Below are positions 34,578-46,860 of a stretch of DNA of 64,000 nt, piece after piece (position 1 is the first letter of the stretch; the number at the start of each line of letters is the position of its first letter). Source of the DNA: Medicago truncatula. Taxonomy: Eukaryota > Streptophyta > Magnoliopsida > Fabales > Fabaceae. Location of the stretch: assembly GCF_003473485.1 (NCBI RefSeq), contig NC_053044.1, forward strand, positions 26,533,591 through 26,597,590, written 5' to 3'. The notes beneath the pieces are model-generated. The model ran no database searches, had not been told where the DNA came from, and was given only the letters and a program-made list of their open reading frames with translations. The position numbers and the translations under genes were made by a program.

Positions 34578-34925
34578 GGCCATTTTTAATTACTCTAATA
34601 ATGAAGAAAAAGAAAATAAAATATGTTCCACAATAGAACCCTGTATAATTATCATTGCATGTGATTCTAGTACCACCGCCAACCTGACACGACCTCCATA
34701 TTTGCTATCATCATTTCATATTAAAATCACAAAAAAAGTGTGAGAAAGATGTCATGAAGCACAAAAAGCCAAGACTTGTTGGCAGATGGTGCCTTCTACT
34801 TTATCTCTATAGAAGTTTAACTTGCTGGATTTTGAAAATAAAAGGAATAAGTTAAATTCGTCTAAATTCGTGCAAAGACCTCTCGTAACATTAAGCATTA
34901 TTGAAAATAAAAAGAATGCACTAAT

Positions 34926-35985
34926 GGGTGTATTGAATTGAAATTTCAAAGAATTTAATAAACTTTTTTTATGAAAAGAAAATTTGAGGTATTGAATATG
35001 GAATCTAAATAAATCTTGTGGTATTCAATCAAGACAATTAAGACTTTTTTTTCAAGACATCAAAATCCGTTGGTATTCAATTAAGATTTCTAAGAACTTA
35101 TAAAATGTCTCGTGGTATTGAAAATTAGACGGATTTTAATGGATTCATTTGTGTAATGGATTGTGTGAGACTTTTTAGTTAAAATACACTCATCCAACAA
35201 TCTCACACAAACTCTTCAGATTTTATAATACTCTTCTTCCAAATTCTTTTCAAGTTTTACTGTAACAATGGCAGGTTATATATTTTGTTTGGCAAACTTA
35301 TTGTCGAAATCATCATGCGTCTAACTTGCACTTTTCTTAACATAACTTTTACGTTCATTAAAAAAAAGAACGTACTCTATATCTTGTGGTTAATTTACCA
35401 TCTACCTATATATCAAATTATTATAAAAATCACAACTTTACGTTTATTGGTATTATAATAATTTTTCTACTTGCATTTTTCTACCTGTAACATGCATTTT
35501 TCAATCAAATTATTATAATCAATAAACTAACATAACTTATTTTTAGGTCTATTTATTTTGATATCATATGTCCAGAATTTTTAAGATCAATCAACCTGCT
35601 AGTAGTATATTATCTAATAGTCTTTTTTTTTTTTGAAGAAATATTATCTAATAGTCTATACACTCATTGATTCAATGTTTTTTTTTTCGGTTGATTTATA
35701 ACTGTACTTTTGTTTTTGAGATTTTTTGGCAACTGATCTATACATCTAATAGTATTATACTGTACTGTATCTTTAAATTTGTTGACCCTTTTAAAATCTT
35801 AAAATTCCATTAAAATCCTTTAAAATCTATATCATGAATCCATTAAAATCTTGCAAAGAATCTTGATTGTAAAAAGTCTTTTAAAATCCCACAAAATCAA
35901 TACAATCCAACAAAGTCTTTTAAAATCTTCAAGATTTTTTATATCAAAACAGTCTTTTAGAATCTCAATCCAATACACCCCAATC
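34926..35985. mobile_element. Non-autonomous DNA element with GGGTGTATTGAATTG ends
   Basis: The left end GGGTGTATTGAATTG pairs with the inverted right end CAATCCAATACACCC. Both sub-ends are rich in TTTTAAAATC and AATCTT words, and homology to the NLR 2 upstream region resumes right of this block. The same element is in copy 2 (41869-42938). No target duplication is obvious. Confidence 0.6.
35624..35640 (-). repeat. Micro-insertion TTCTTC-A11, 17-bp target duplication
   Basis: A 17-bp insert (minus strand TTCTTCAAAAAAAAAAA) lies between perfect ATATTATCTAATAGTCT copies at 35607-35623 and 35641-35657. It is repeated in the duplicated segment near 42572-42590, so it predates the segment duplication. 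Confidence 0.7.
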
Positions 35986-36404
35986 AACGATACTTTTGAC
36001 GACACTCATTCTCATTGTTACATATTTCATTTAGTCAAACTTATATTTCGGGAAACATTTTTAGTTTTAATTAAAATATTTGCGAACAGAAGGTATGGCC
36101 TAAACTAATTTTATCAATTTATTGATTTCAAATTCTATGATCAATTTGACAATGACCTATGTAATTAGAGAAACTAGTAGTTAAATTAAAATCGAAGGAA
36201 AAAAAATCATACCAAAGTCAGAATCCAGCTTCATGCAATAGAGGAAGAAAAAGACTGTAGAGTTATAATAATTCCAGTATGGCTTTACCGCTTTAGCTTC
36301 TGCTGGAATCAATTTTGAATGAAAATTAATCAAGGATGAACACACACAAACACTTCATAATGCTTTCGTTGGTCGTGGTGTATTATATACATGTAATGGG
36401 TCAA

Positions 36405-38034
36405 CAAAAAAGGTAAATGTTACCAACACTTCAGTGATAACTCAACTCTCGTTCTCTATTCTCTCTCTCACCAAAAATCTCACCGATCAAAATGAATCGA
36501 CGACAACGATCAATCGCCACCATCGCCGCCTCTCAGAATTCAGTTTTCTTTTCTCGACCACAAACAACAAATCGATCACAGAAGCAGAGCTATTCACCAC
36601 ATTAACGTTCTTTCTCTCTTCACAACCTCGAATAATCACTTCGATTCTTCGTTCAAGTCACAACGTCAATTCATAGCTTGATTCATCAGCATTCCATTCG
36701 TTGTAGAATCTTCATCTTAGGGTTCGTGATTTTGTTCTAATTAATTCAATTTGAGATAAGTGATAATTTGTGTTTTTGTTCTTAGTTATAATTTGTTGAT
36801 TCTGTTATTCTTTATTCATTCATTCATTTGTTCATGCTTATGCTTTAGCTGAAGCTTAGCAATCATCGATTTCGGCAACCGCCAGCAGTGTCCAACCATC
36901 AATAATTCAACGATATCGATCTTCAGATTGCAGCTCTAGCTACCAAAAGACAGCATTGTTTCCCTCGTTGTATTATTGTGAAATTTGACAGTGAAATTTT
37001 CTCTTGCAAGGTATTATTGTGTTGCATAGGAGGTGTTTGATAAATTGTCTCAATGAAATTTGAACCTGTTTTGCAATTGTTTTTGCAGGTTTTGGTGTTG
37101 GTTGAGGTTTCGGTGTTGGATACGATTTCAGAGGTCTCTTTCTGCACTGCCTTTAATTTCTTCTCTATGCTTCAATTTTAAATTCTCTAAATTCTTTTAG
37201 GCTGCAATTTTATGTTGGACTTTGTTAATCCAAAAGTGTTTTTTTTTTCCTTTTCAAATTCCCTTTTGTTCTATTCTAATGTAAATGTTATCACTTTAGA
37301 CATGCTCGTTATGTATGCTTATATAACTGATTGTATATTGGTACTTAGTAGAGCTTTTAATTCACAAGTTGGAAAGTTGTTTCTTGGCAGAGGAGGAAAA
37401 ATAGGTGAACTAGAATTTTCTCAGATTATAGGGTAAAATATTGGTGGCAGGGAGTTAAAAAGTGTTGTAGTCCACTTTATTAGATTATTATATGCACGTA
37501 GTCTAATCGTAATAAACTGATTTGTACTCTGTTCTTAGCACTCAGCATGGGATACTTTCTTTTGCTTCTTTTCGTTCAGTTAATAATATATAGGTTTGAC
37601 GGTGATGCAGGACCAAAACGGAAGTTATTTTGATTCAGGGCAGTTCCAGATTGTTGCCTAACAAGGGTGATTGGGAAATCAATCTGTATGAGTTCCATTT
37701 TCTAGATTTGCAGATATGGATGGTCTGACATCTTTAAAAAGGTCTTACTTGTTTACCATATTTATGAAATCAGTACAGATCAAATTAGTTTTTGATCTGT
37801 GTTATGGGAATATGTTTTGATTTCAAGAGGTTGTCTCTTATATGAATGTTGGTTCTTTGGTGTCAGAGCTTTTATATCCCTATGACCTATGCTTCCCCTG
37901 CAACTAAAAATAAGCATGTTATTGTCAGGCCAGCTGTTATTTTCATCGCATGATTCTTTCTCTGTTTTTTTTTTTTTTTTTTTTTTTATGTTATTCAGAG
38001 ATGTGGGTAAAAAGCTTACCTTATGCATTCTTAG
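36405..38034. other. Left part of the block between the duplicated segments; transcript-like but no gene called
   Basis: A CT/CA-rich stretch at 36430-36720 ending TTAGGGTTCGTGATTTTGTTC looks like a plant 5' UTR with an intron donor region. A 34-codon ORF starts at 36492 (MNRRQRSIATIAASQ). It may be the 5' end of the gene that supplied the KH exon at 38035, but this is inference. A poly-T run lies at 37964-37987. Confidence 0.35.
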
Positions 38035-38165
38035 CCTTTGATCATGTCATTCATTGAAGAATCTCAAGCTGGCATTAAAATATCTCCTCAAGATAGTAGT
38101 TACTATGGACAAAATGATAGGATAGTAACAGTGACAGGAACTCTGGATGACAAAATGTTAGTTTA
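38035..38165 (+). pseudogene. KH-domain exon fragment (BTR1/Nova-like RNA-binding protein)
   Basis: Translation [20 protein letters not shown] then [18 protein letters not shown] matches the second half of a KH domain of plant poly(C)-binding/BTR1-like proteins ([36 protein letters not shown]). An AG acceptor (TTCTTAG) lies just before and a GTTAGT donor at 38157. If not spliced, it stops at 38165. The GXXG loop half of KH and the other KH domains were not found nearby, so this is a fragment of a captured or decayed gene. Confidence 0.65.
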
Positions 38166-38399
38166 GCTTGTTAAGTTCATGTACATTTGTACTTTTTTGC
38201 TTTCTTTTTAATGAGTCGGACCCATCTGTCTTTCTTCTGACTGTATTATTTACTTTTGGTGCTTTTAACTACAGTGTGTCTATATTAGGAATTGGTTTCA
38301 ATTTGTGCTTTTAATAAGAATTTGAGATTGAATCAATTGTTTGTGTTTTACTGATTGATCTACCCAGTCTTCACTATTCAGTAACATTTATGCAACAGA

Positions 38400-38722
38400 A
38401 TTTTCTGCAATTCCAATTAAAACTGTTAGCTACAGATTGGCTACTAATTAGCTTCAAATTAGTAACATTTATGTAACAGAATTTCTGCAATTGCAACCTA
38501 AATTGTTAGCTATAGATTGGCTACAAATTTGCTACTAATTAGCTACTAAATGAGTAACAATTTTTAAGTGTTGCAAGTTTTATTCTCAAATGTTACTGAA
38601 ATCATTTAGTAACACGGGCTTTACCTAACATTTGTCAAATGTTACAAGATCTAAATAGTAACAGTTGTTTTTGATTTAGTTACAATTTTGAAGTGTTACT
38701 AAATCTTATATATGTAGTAGTG
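38400..38722. mobile_element. Terminal part of a CACTA-like transposon
   Basis: The right border reads TATATGTAGTAGTG, i.e. CACTACTACATATA inverted. The 300 bp before it is full of GTTACTAAAT/ATTTAGTAAC subterminal words in both orientations, typical of En/Spm elements. The other end was not found. Confidence 0.5.
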
Positions 38723-41091
38723 TTCCCCTTCGGTAACATCTAGTTTACATACTCTTACGAGTATCTATTATGTGCTCAACCTGTATTTATTCACAGCTTA
38801 ATTTATTTTAGTTAAAAGGGTAAGTACAATGCATAAGGTTTAAACTTTCAACTAATTTTTATCAAAATCCAAAAAATTTCACTTCTATTTGATCAAGCCT
38901 GTAATACTCAGATGCTACTAACTATATGATGCAGACCACAATATAAAGGTTTTAAAGGTCTCTGCAACAACATTGTATGTTAAATATGGTATTGACAAAG
39001 GATAAGCTATGGCTTATGCAATTAGTTTGTTAGTGAGTTGTTACTTGTGCAGCAAGTTAGTTTGTTAGTGAGCGGTCATTTTTTCAAAAGGAGCAATAAT
39101 TCCATTAAATCTGCATATAATGTCTTAATGGAAGTCAGCAATGTGGGGGTGCAGCTTCCCGGTTAAAATCTGTGGCATAAATGTATTCCGTTAAAAGTGG
39201 CAGTGTCTGCATGTAATGTCTTAGTGTAAAGTGGCGAGAAGGAAGGAAGGGGAGGTTGTTTTGTGGTGCGAGGTAGTTGGTCAAATAGAGGCACGGTTAA
39301 GAGTAGCATTTGATATGGTGGGAGGATTTTGGCAGTGGGGTTTTAAGGTTTATGCTGAATTTTGTGTGTGGCTGTTACTGTTTGCGGATTAGGTAGTGTA
39401 CGTATGCAAGTGCTGGTGGTTCTTTTGTTATCTGAGAAGCTTTGGTTCGGTACGGTTTAGTCTCTCTGGCTGATTGCTGCATATATCTGTGTTTCTGGTT
39501 GGTTTTGGAGTGGTGAATTGGCAGCAGAAGGCGATGAATTGATGAAAATATTTGAACCTGTAATCTTGCAATTTCATGGGGTTGTAGTGGAACAACAGCA
39601 TCTGTTTTGTTAGGAATTGGTAGATATACGGCCAGGCGTTACATTTTTTCTTTACTGAAAGATGTTTTTTAGTTCGTGGAGTTTGTTAGCTTTTGGTGAT
39701 AATAGTGAGCATTTTATTTGTTTCAATTGGAGCTTGGTTGTACTTTGTAAACTGGTTGTAATTTCGCTCAGTTCTTGCACATCTGGTTAAATGATTATAG
39801 ATAGCACAGACTATAAATAGTTGTGATATCATAAGACAATGTGCAAATCAGATTTCATTCAATACAATTGTTAAATTTCTTCTTATGTCAAGTTTGTTTT
39901 AAAATTACCTCAAAACAATGTCTCCATTTGCACGCCTGCATGCATAATTGAAATCAACCAAATCTCAATCACTGGATCTATTTGAAAGAGGCATGTGATG
40001 TGAGGAACACAGTTCTAAATTGAGCTGCAAGTATGACTGCTATATAAAGGTTGCAAGGATATTGTACAATATCAAAGTTTGCACCATAATAACAACAACC
40101 GCAATTTATACACACGAGTTAGCAATCATTTTGGTCATTGAATGTGTCTGGCGCTATTGCTATAGTCGTTGAACAACCAAAATTACAAAACCAATCTCAA
40201 ATGTGTCTCTTGTTAGTCAGTTTGATCTTTGAATGTCTTTTTCATCAGTTAAGTTGATCCTTGAATATGGTTTTTATTAATCAGTTTTGTCTATCGATTT
40301 GCTAATCAATTTGGACTATAATAACATTGTCTCACACATTTAAGAACCAAAATGACTATTAAAACTTTAACACTCACACGTTTAATAAACAAAATAACTA
40401 TTTACACTTATACACGCACACGAAGGAAAAGAAGAATCTAAGCATTTGCACAAATAGGAGTGACTCTCATCCACTATATACAACCTCAAAGTGTTCTTGC
40501 ATCAATTTATCCTATGTGCACAACATTTTATTTATCAAGAAATATAACATGAAAGTTTAAGAACTTTTTGTTACCTTGAATTCTTACACCACTGGCTAGC
40601 TTCAAAGTCATAGATACTTCAAATAAAAAAATAAATCATATATCACAATGCAATGGACTTTTTCAACTCACAAAAAAAAAAATGAAAAATATAACCAAAC
40701 TGTATCACTTCTGGTTCATTCACGTCCCTTGAGGAGAGAATCTCTCATATTCTATCCTCAAAAATACATAGTGCAATGGATTCATAGAAGCTATACCAAT
40801 AAGGGATTGAAACATAACATAATCATACAATCAATACCGAAAATTCATGCAACATGGCAGATCAAGCATTCTTGTCTCAATGAAAATCTGTTTGTTTTTT
40901 GCATTGTAAATTTACTTTATTAAACGACTGACTCTCCCTCCATATACATCATCACACCAAATTAAGGAGACAATAAAATTAAAATACATCCAAACCAAAA
41001 TCAACCATCACATTCTTCTTCTCAATTTGGATAGTTTTCCCAAAATAACAACCATGAAAGGAATGCAATTCAAAGTTGAGTAAATAGGCAA
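38723..41091. other. Intergenic DNA upstream of the PMEI gene's 3' end, no gene seen
   Basis: A relatively G-rich stretch at 39050-39620 contains a doubled AGTTAGTTTGTTAGTGAG phrase (39020-39072) and doubled GCATATAATGTCTTA / GCATGTAATGTCTTA phrases (39113 and 39209). No coding frame or known domain. It could be part of a non-autonomous element. Confidence 0.35.
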
Positions 41092-41637
41092 TTACCCCTG
41101 ATTCTTCGTCAAATAGTTCGGAAGTTGAGTAATAGTTTCGTAAAGAAGCCCATAAAGGAATTTGGTTTGACGGTTAAATGCAGTAACATCAGGGTTAACC
41201 TTACCATCGCATCGCGCAAGAAGATCACCAGCAGTTACGCAATCATAACTAACAGTATGAGGATCCCCATCAGCAAAATCCCAGCAAAATTTGAAAGTCA
41301 CAACTAATGAACTATAAGAATCTGCACATGTGTCAAGCACTTGAGATTTACTTTTCTGTGCCAATCCTTTAAGGAAAGCTTCTCCTTCGACAACTTTTTT
41401 AATGGCGATTTCAGCGACAGCCTTTGAGAGTTCTGTCCAATTCTTGGCTTGCGCGGTTTGTGGGCTTGATAGAACCTTGCTGCATTCTACCTTGTTGGAT
41501 GAACCGTCGCAAAGTAAGGAAACTAGTGGTACTCCTCCTCCTCCTCCTAAATCAAGAAGTGTTGCATTTGCTTCAAATGGTGATTGAGAAATTAGAATCA
41601 AACCAAGGAACATGGAACAAATTGTTAAAGAATTCAT
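41092..41637 (-). CDS. Invertase/pectin methylesterase inhibitor domain protein (PMEI)
   Basis: A 181-residue single-exon protein. Residues 1-25 are a signal peptide (MNSLTICSMFLGLILISQSP, then FEANA), so it is secreted to the wall or vacuole. The mature part has LLCDGSSNKVEC (Cys43 and Cys52, the N-terminal hairpin disulfide pair), then helices with AEIAIKKV and VLDTCADSY (third conserved Cys), and later SYDCVTAGDLLARC; this is the four-helix-bundle PMEI/C-VIF pattern. A short poly-Gly (from a GGA/TCC repeat) follows the signal peptide. These proteins inhibit either acid invertase or pectin methylesterase; sequence alone does not separate the two. It sits between the two 1.48 kb direct copies, and the right copy begins 230 bp upstream of its ATG. 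It looks intact. Confidence 0.88.
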   Translation of the reverse strand: MNSLTICSMFLGLILISQSPFEANATLLDLGGGGGVPLVSLLCDGSSNKVECSKVLSSPQTAQAKNWTELSKAVAEIAIKKVVEGEAFLKGLAQKSKSQVLDTCADSYSSLVVTFKFCWDFADGDPHTVSYDCVTAGDLLARCDGKVNPDVTAFNRQTKFLYGLLYETITQLPNYLTKNQG

Positions 41638-41710
41638 TTTTTATTTTTTTTTTAATTAAGGGTTCCTTGGTTTGAGGAAGAGTGTGTTTGGTTTCATAGG
41701 TGTTGGGGTG

Positions 41711-41718
41711 TTTTATAG
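41711..41718 (-). promoter_or_regulatory. TATA box of the PMEI gene
   Basis: Minus-strand CTATAAAA about 75-80 bp before the ATG at 41637, a good core promoter spacing. The duplicated segment begins only about 150 bp further upstream, so most of the distal promoter is inside that copy. Confidence 0.6.
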
Positions 41719-41866
41719 TAAAGGAAATTCTAATTTAGGGTAATTAACATATTTTTAGCAAATCACAGCGATTGTGATGCTTGGGAAATGGTGATCCAAT
41801 AATCTAGATTTCCCTTCAATGGGGTTCGCTGGAAAATTGAACACTTGTGTCATTTTCCTCTTTATT

Positions 41867-43359
41867 ATGGGTGTATTGAATTGAAATTTCAAAGAATTTT
41901 AATAGACTTTTTTATGAAAAGAAAATCTTGAGTTATTGAATCAAGACTTTTATTGAATCTAAATAAATCATGTGGTATTCAATCAAGACAATTAAGACTT
42001 TTTTTTTTCAAGACATCAAAATCCGTTGGTATTCAATTAAGATTTCTAAGAACTTATAAAATGTCTCGTGGTATTGAAAATTAGACGGATTTTAATGGAT
42101 TCATTTGTGTAATGGATTGTGTGAGACTTTTTAGTTAAAATACACTCATCCAACAATCTCACACAAACTCTTCAGATTTTATAATACTCTTCTTCCAAAT
42201 TCTTTTCTGTTTTACTGTAACAATGGCAGGTTATATACTTTGTTTGGCAAACTTATTGTCGAAATCATCATGCCTCTAACTTGCACTTTTCTTAACATAA
42301 CTTTTACGTTCATTAAAAAAAAGAACGTACTCTATATCTTGTGGTTAATTTACCATCTACCTATATATCAAATTATTATAAAAATCACAACTTTACGTTT
42401 ATTGGTATTATAATAATTTTTCTACTTGCATTTTTCTACCTGTAACATGCATTTTTCAATCAAATTATTATAATCAATAAACTAACATAACTTATTTTTA
42501 GGTCTATTTATTTTGATATCATATGTCCAGAATTTTTAAGATCAATCAACCTGCTAGTAGTATATTATCTAATAGTCTTTTTTTTTTTTGAAGAAATATT
42601 ATCTAATAGTCTATACACTCATTGATTCAATGTTTTTTTTTTCGGTTGATTTATAACTGTACTTTTGTTTTTGAGATTTTTTGGCAACTGATCTATACAT
42701 CTAATAGTATTATACTGTACTGTATCTTTAAATTTGTTGACCCTTTTAAAATCTTAAAATTCCATTAAAATCCTTTAAAATCTATATCATGAATCCATTA
42801 AAATCTTGCAAAGAATCTTGATTGTAAAAAGTCTTTTAAAATCCCACAAAATCAATACAATCCAACAAAGTCTTTTAAAATCTTCAAGATTTTTTATATC
42901 AAAACAGTCTTTTAGAATCTCAATCCAATACACCCCAATCAACGATACTTTTGACGACACTCATTCTCATTGTTACATATTTCATTTAGTCAAACTTATA
43001 TTTCGGAAAACATTTTTAGTTTTAATTAAAATATTTGCGAACAGAAGGTATGGCCTAAACTAATTTTATCAATTTATTGATTTCAAATTCTATGATCAAT
43101 TTGACAATGACCTATGTAATTAGAGAAACTAGTAGTTAAATTAAAATCGAAGGAAAAAAAATCATACCAAAGTCAGAATCCAGCTTCATGCAATAGAGGA
43201 AGAAAAAGACTGTAGAGTTATAATAATTCCAGTATGGCTTTACCGCTTTAGCTTCTGCTGGAATCAATTTTGAATGAAAATTAATTAAGGATGAACACAC
43301 ACAAACACTTCATAATGCTTTCGTTGGTCGTGGTGTATTATATACATGTAATGGGTCAA
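41867..43359. repeat. NLR-upstream segment, direct copy 2 (1.49 kb)
   Basis: Near-identical to 34924-36404, in the same orientation. Unlike copy 1, the sequence after its end (GGGTCAAAATTAAAATATAAAATAACAAG) still matches the NLR 2 upstream region at 62155, so copy 2 keeps the ancestral right flank while copy 1 has lost it. Confidence 0.95.
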
Positions 43360-43369
43360 AATTAAAATA

Positions 43370-43503
43370 TAAAATAACAAGTGTGTTAATCCTCTAAGGA
43401 AGTTTCGTTTGCTTTAGTAAAAAGTAGCTTGCTTGCTTTTTGATTAATTAAAATATGGAAATGAATTTCAGATTAAAATATATGCAAAAATATGCTTGTT
43501 GTC
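43370..43503. repeat. 135-bp repeat, copy a (copy b at 44724-44859)
   Basis: Both read TATAAAATAACAAGTGTG, CTTTCGTTTGCTTTAGT / TTTCGTTTGCTTTAGT, AAAAGTAGCTTGCTTGCTTTTTGA and ATGCAAAAA(A)TATGCTTGTTGTC. The start also matches 62165-62230 near NLR 2. Confidence 0.85.
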
Positions 43504-44476
43504 AAGGCTATTGTTTATTCTATTCAGACATTACTGGTTAAATAACTACTTTGGAAGAGAAAAAAGAGAGAGAATATGTTAGAAATAACTTCAAGGCCAA
43601 AATTGGTGTCATAGAGTTAGACATTAATAGGTAAGCACTTTTTGTTATTGAAATAGTCCATCAACATAGTCAATTCATGAATGTTGTTGGGGTTAGTTGA
43701 TTCAAGATTTTCTCCCAAAATTGTATTGAAAAATCGAAGGTTACATAAAATATATATTAGTTTGTTAATTCGTTCTTAAGTTAGTTAGTTGTGCAATGAA
43801 ACATAAGTTTTTCAATTTTTTTTTAACACAAGTTTTTTCAATTTAAATTGATTTAGAAGGTTACAAGTTGGTGTTTTTTTAATAGATTCATTTTTGCGTA
43901 TATCACATTGATTTTTGGATCAAGGATCTTCCATTTTTAATTGTGAAGAAGCATGTTAGATTTATTTTTTGCACCCTGTTTAAATAGAACCCACTTCAAT
44001 TTATATTAATCAAAATTTAGATTTTCTATTGCACTCAAATATAAAAAGAATAATTTTGGGAAAATTGAAAAAAAATGACATAAAAATAATAAAATAGTTT
44101 TAACAATGTTATACGAAAAATAGCCAATAATGGTTAGCGCACTTGACAAAGAGTTAACTTACTTGCAAGGTTGTGTGTTTAACTTCCAATGTTAGTGTGA
44201 CGATCTCTTTGATGGGTGAGACATCTATTTACGTTCGTTGGGCCTTAAGGCCAACTCTAACTTTGACAAACCTCTGAAGGCCAAATGATAAAATAATTTA
44301 ATAAAGGGAAGCCATGTAATAAAAATAAAAAATCACTTAGGAGATATGTGTATTCCCTTCATATACAAGGTATACATACATTTTAACAAATATTATCAAC
44401 ATAAATTAAAATATATATAAAGAAATTCAGCACAAGTTTTCCCGTGGAAGGCATAGGTTTCAAACTACTTAAAATA
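43504..44476. other. Intergenic DNA with a possible SINE relic (about 44130-44290)
   Basis: No gene. Around 44130 the phrase GGTTAGCGCACTTGAC, then GGTTGTGTGTTTAACTTCC about 50 bp later, loosely resembles A and B boxes; the match is weak. Confidence 0.3.
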
Positions 44477-44722
44477 CTCTCTACGTCCCATATTATGTGA
44501 TCTAGTTGACTCTGTCAATACACACTTTTGAATTTAAATATATTTAATAATCAATTAGAAAAAAAATGAAAATTTTATATTTTGAAAATATTCGTCGAGA
44601 CGAATCCAACATCTTACATGATATAGTTTGTCTTTATATATTAGTAAAAAAAAAATGATCAAAGCATGTTCCGTGAATAATACACATTTAAAAAAATTAG
44701 GTCATTTAAAATGGGATGGAAG
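44477..44722. mobile_element. Stowaway MITE (Tc1/mariner)
   Basis: Left end CTCTCTACGTCCCATATTATG and right end AAAATGGGATGGAAG are degenerate forms of the Stowaway CTCCCTCCGTCCC end. TA dinucleotides flank both sides (44475-44476, 44723-44724). It is 246 bp and its right edge abuts repeat copy b at 44724. Confidence 0.8.
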
Positions 44723-45261
44723 TATAAAATAACAAGTGTGGTTATCCTCCATAGAACTTTCGTTTGCTTTAGTGAAAAGTAGCTTGCTTGCTTTTTGAAT
44801 AATTAAAATATGGAAATGCATTTTAGATTAAAATATATGCAAAAAATATGCTTGTTGTCGTTCAATTTTGAATCATTTTTCAGATTATTCCTTTCTTTCT
44901 TTCTTGAATAGTTTCTTTAAATATTCATATGTGTATGTCATGTGTATGTCGTGGTCTTTTTAAAATATTTACCAATATTAGAAGGTATAGTGGAATTATA
45001 TTTTGTGCTTAGTAGAATCAATTCTACTACTTTGTTGGGCAAATATTTTATATAATGTCTTTGTCTATATTGTCCTTTTTATATGTATTATGAGAGAAAA
45101 GATAGATGAAGAACATTCTCATTAATTGATGAATAATGAAGGAGTACAACTTATATAGAAACTAAGTGGTGTACTATGTTACAATGAGGTCAAGCATAGA
45201 GTATTAGAACTCATCTAACTAACTAAAGCTAGATAACTTGTTACGCAAGTTATTGTAGTAA

Positions 45262-45563
45262 CTACTCCTTATTCTCATGTTTCTCTTCATGATGTGTTAG
45301 CCCCCCATAAGTTGAAGGATGGTAAATATCTATCATATTCAACTTGGATAGTAAAATGCTGAAAGGCTGAGGAAGAAGAGCTTTAGTGAAAAAGTCTACT
45401 ATTTGTGCCAGAGAAGTGACTAGAAGGAGTTTCATCATGCCAACTTGAAGTTTGTCCCATATATGATGACAATCAATCTCTAGATGCTTTGTGCGTTCAT
45501 GGAAAACTGGGTTTGCAGCAATACACAAAGTACTTTGATTGTCATATTATAACACATGTAACT
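45262..45563 (-). pseudogene. Copia RNase H, distal part
   Basis: After the solo LTR, the minus strand continues [20 protein letters not shown] and [17 protein letters not shown], the conserved C-terminal end of Copia pol. It ends [15 protein letters not shown]. Confidence 0.85.
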
Positions 45564-46745
45564 TGTAACGCTCTAATTGTTATTTAATTATTTTTAGTTG
45601 ATTTAAAGTCTTTTATATGATTTTAAATGATTTATGTTGATTTTGTGGTGTGGTGTATTTTATTAAATGGTTATTTTCATTATTTAATAGAATAAGTGGA
45701 GAAATAGAATTATTTTAGAGTGTGGGAGTTAATTAGGATTTAATAAAAATTAAGGGAGTTTAATGAAATAGGGAAGTTATAGTTTGGGAGTTAGAAAAAG
45801 AAAGAAAAACAGTCAGAACGTTTTAACGTAAGAAAACTAGCTTTTGGGAGAAAAGGGAGAAGAAGAGCAAGAACAAGAGAGGAGGGCTTAGGAACCGATT
45901 GTGCTGTGTAATCATTCTGCAAAACTAAGGTAAGGGTGAGACTATCTCTCAATAATCATAATCTATAATTTCTGAAAATTGACCTAATTGCATAGTTTTG
46001 GAAGATAAATTGAGGGTTAGGGTTTGTTGATGATTCTGAAGGGAAATGGGTAATGATCATGTTAATTCTCTTGTAATATAATGTTCAGAATGAAAACTTA
46101 ATCTTTGTTGCTGCTGTGATCATAAATTGATTGAAAATTATGAGTGATTGGATGAATTGATGAATTTGTGTATGATGGTGGAATGATCTGTAATTGTTGT
46201 TGTTGATGCATGTTTTATGTTCCTTTAGATGCCTAATTGTATAATGAACCTATAAACAATCTTTGGAAACATGTTTGGGCATTGGGAGATCAAAATTGGG
46301 AGTTTTGGGGTGAAAAATGGGTTAAACCCGTGAAAAATTATGCAGAAACGATGACTGTTCGCTTAAGCGAGCCGGAAGCGAGCTGTAAGCGAACAGCTAC
46401 TGTAAGTAGTTCGCTTAAGCGAAGCATCGTTCGCTTAAGCGAAATGCCTTTTGACAACATTCCTTATTTCGCGTTCTTGTGTCTTTTTCACACGTTTCTG
46501 TTTTGAATTGGCCTTTGGTGTAAACATGAAAGTTGTAGATAATTTTGTTAGCTTTCCAATGGCTTTGGTTTGACTTTAAAATGAATTTTGGTTTAGGAGT
46601 TATGATGAAAATACTCCAAGTAGGTCTTAGTGAAATCTTATGAAAATTCAGCATAACCGTTTCTAAGTTAATCCAAAACTTAGGGAATATTTCCAAACCT
46701 CGATACTAGAAGTATTATGAGTTCAATTAAGGTGTTTAAGAGTAT

Positions 46746-46860
46746 TTAACCTAATGTTGGGTAATGTTGGTATATGTTGGTTAATGTTGTGGGTAATGTT
46801 AGTTAATGTTGGTTAATGTTGTGGGTAATGTTGGGTAATGTTGGTTAATGTGAATTATAT
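46746..46860. repeat. Minisatellite of GTTGGGTAATGTTGGTTAAT type
   Basis: Units of about 10-20 bp built from GTTGGTTAAT, GTTGGGTAAT and GTTGTGGGTAAT repeat about ten times inside the solo LTR. Confidence 0.8.

Larger units (their letters stand above)
34924..36404. repeat. NLR-upstream segment, direct copy 1 (1.48 kb)
   Basis: Nearly identical to 41867-43359 from ATGGGTGTATTGAATTG to ATGTAATGGGTCAA; differences are a few substitutions and small indels. Its right part (about 35985-36404) also resembles 61575-62160 upstream of NLR 2. No coding content. Confidence 0.95.

Noticed and set aside
34549-34949. ORFs upstream of NLR 1 (64 and 65 codons)
   Set aside because: They fall in promoter and duplicated-flank sequence and show no protein-like features.
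34924-43359. A single LTR retrotransposon with 1.48 kb LTRs
   Set aside because: The repeats lack TG..CA ends, no matching 5-bp target repeat flanks them (CACTA-like left, AATTA-like right), no primer site, polypurine tract or pol is inside, and part of the repeat also occurs upstream of NLR 2.
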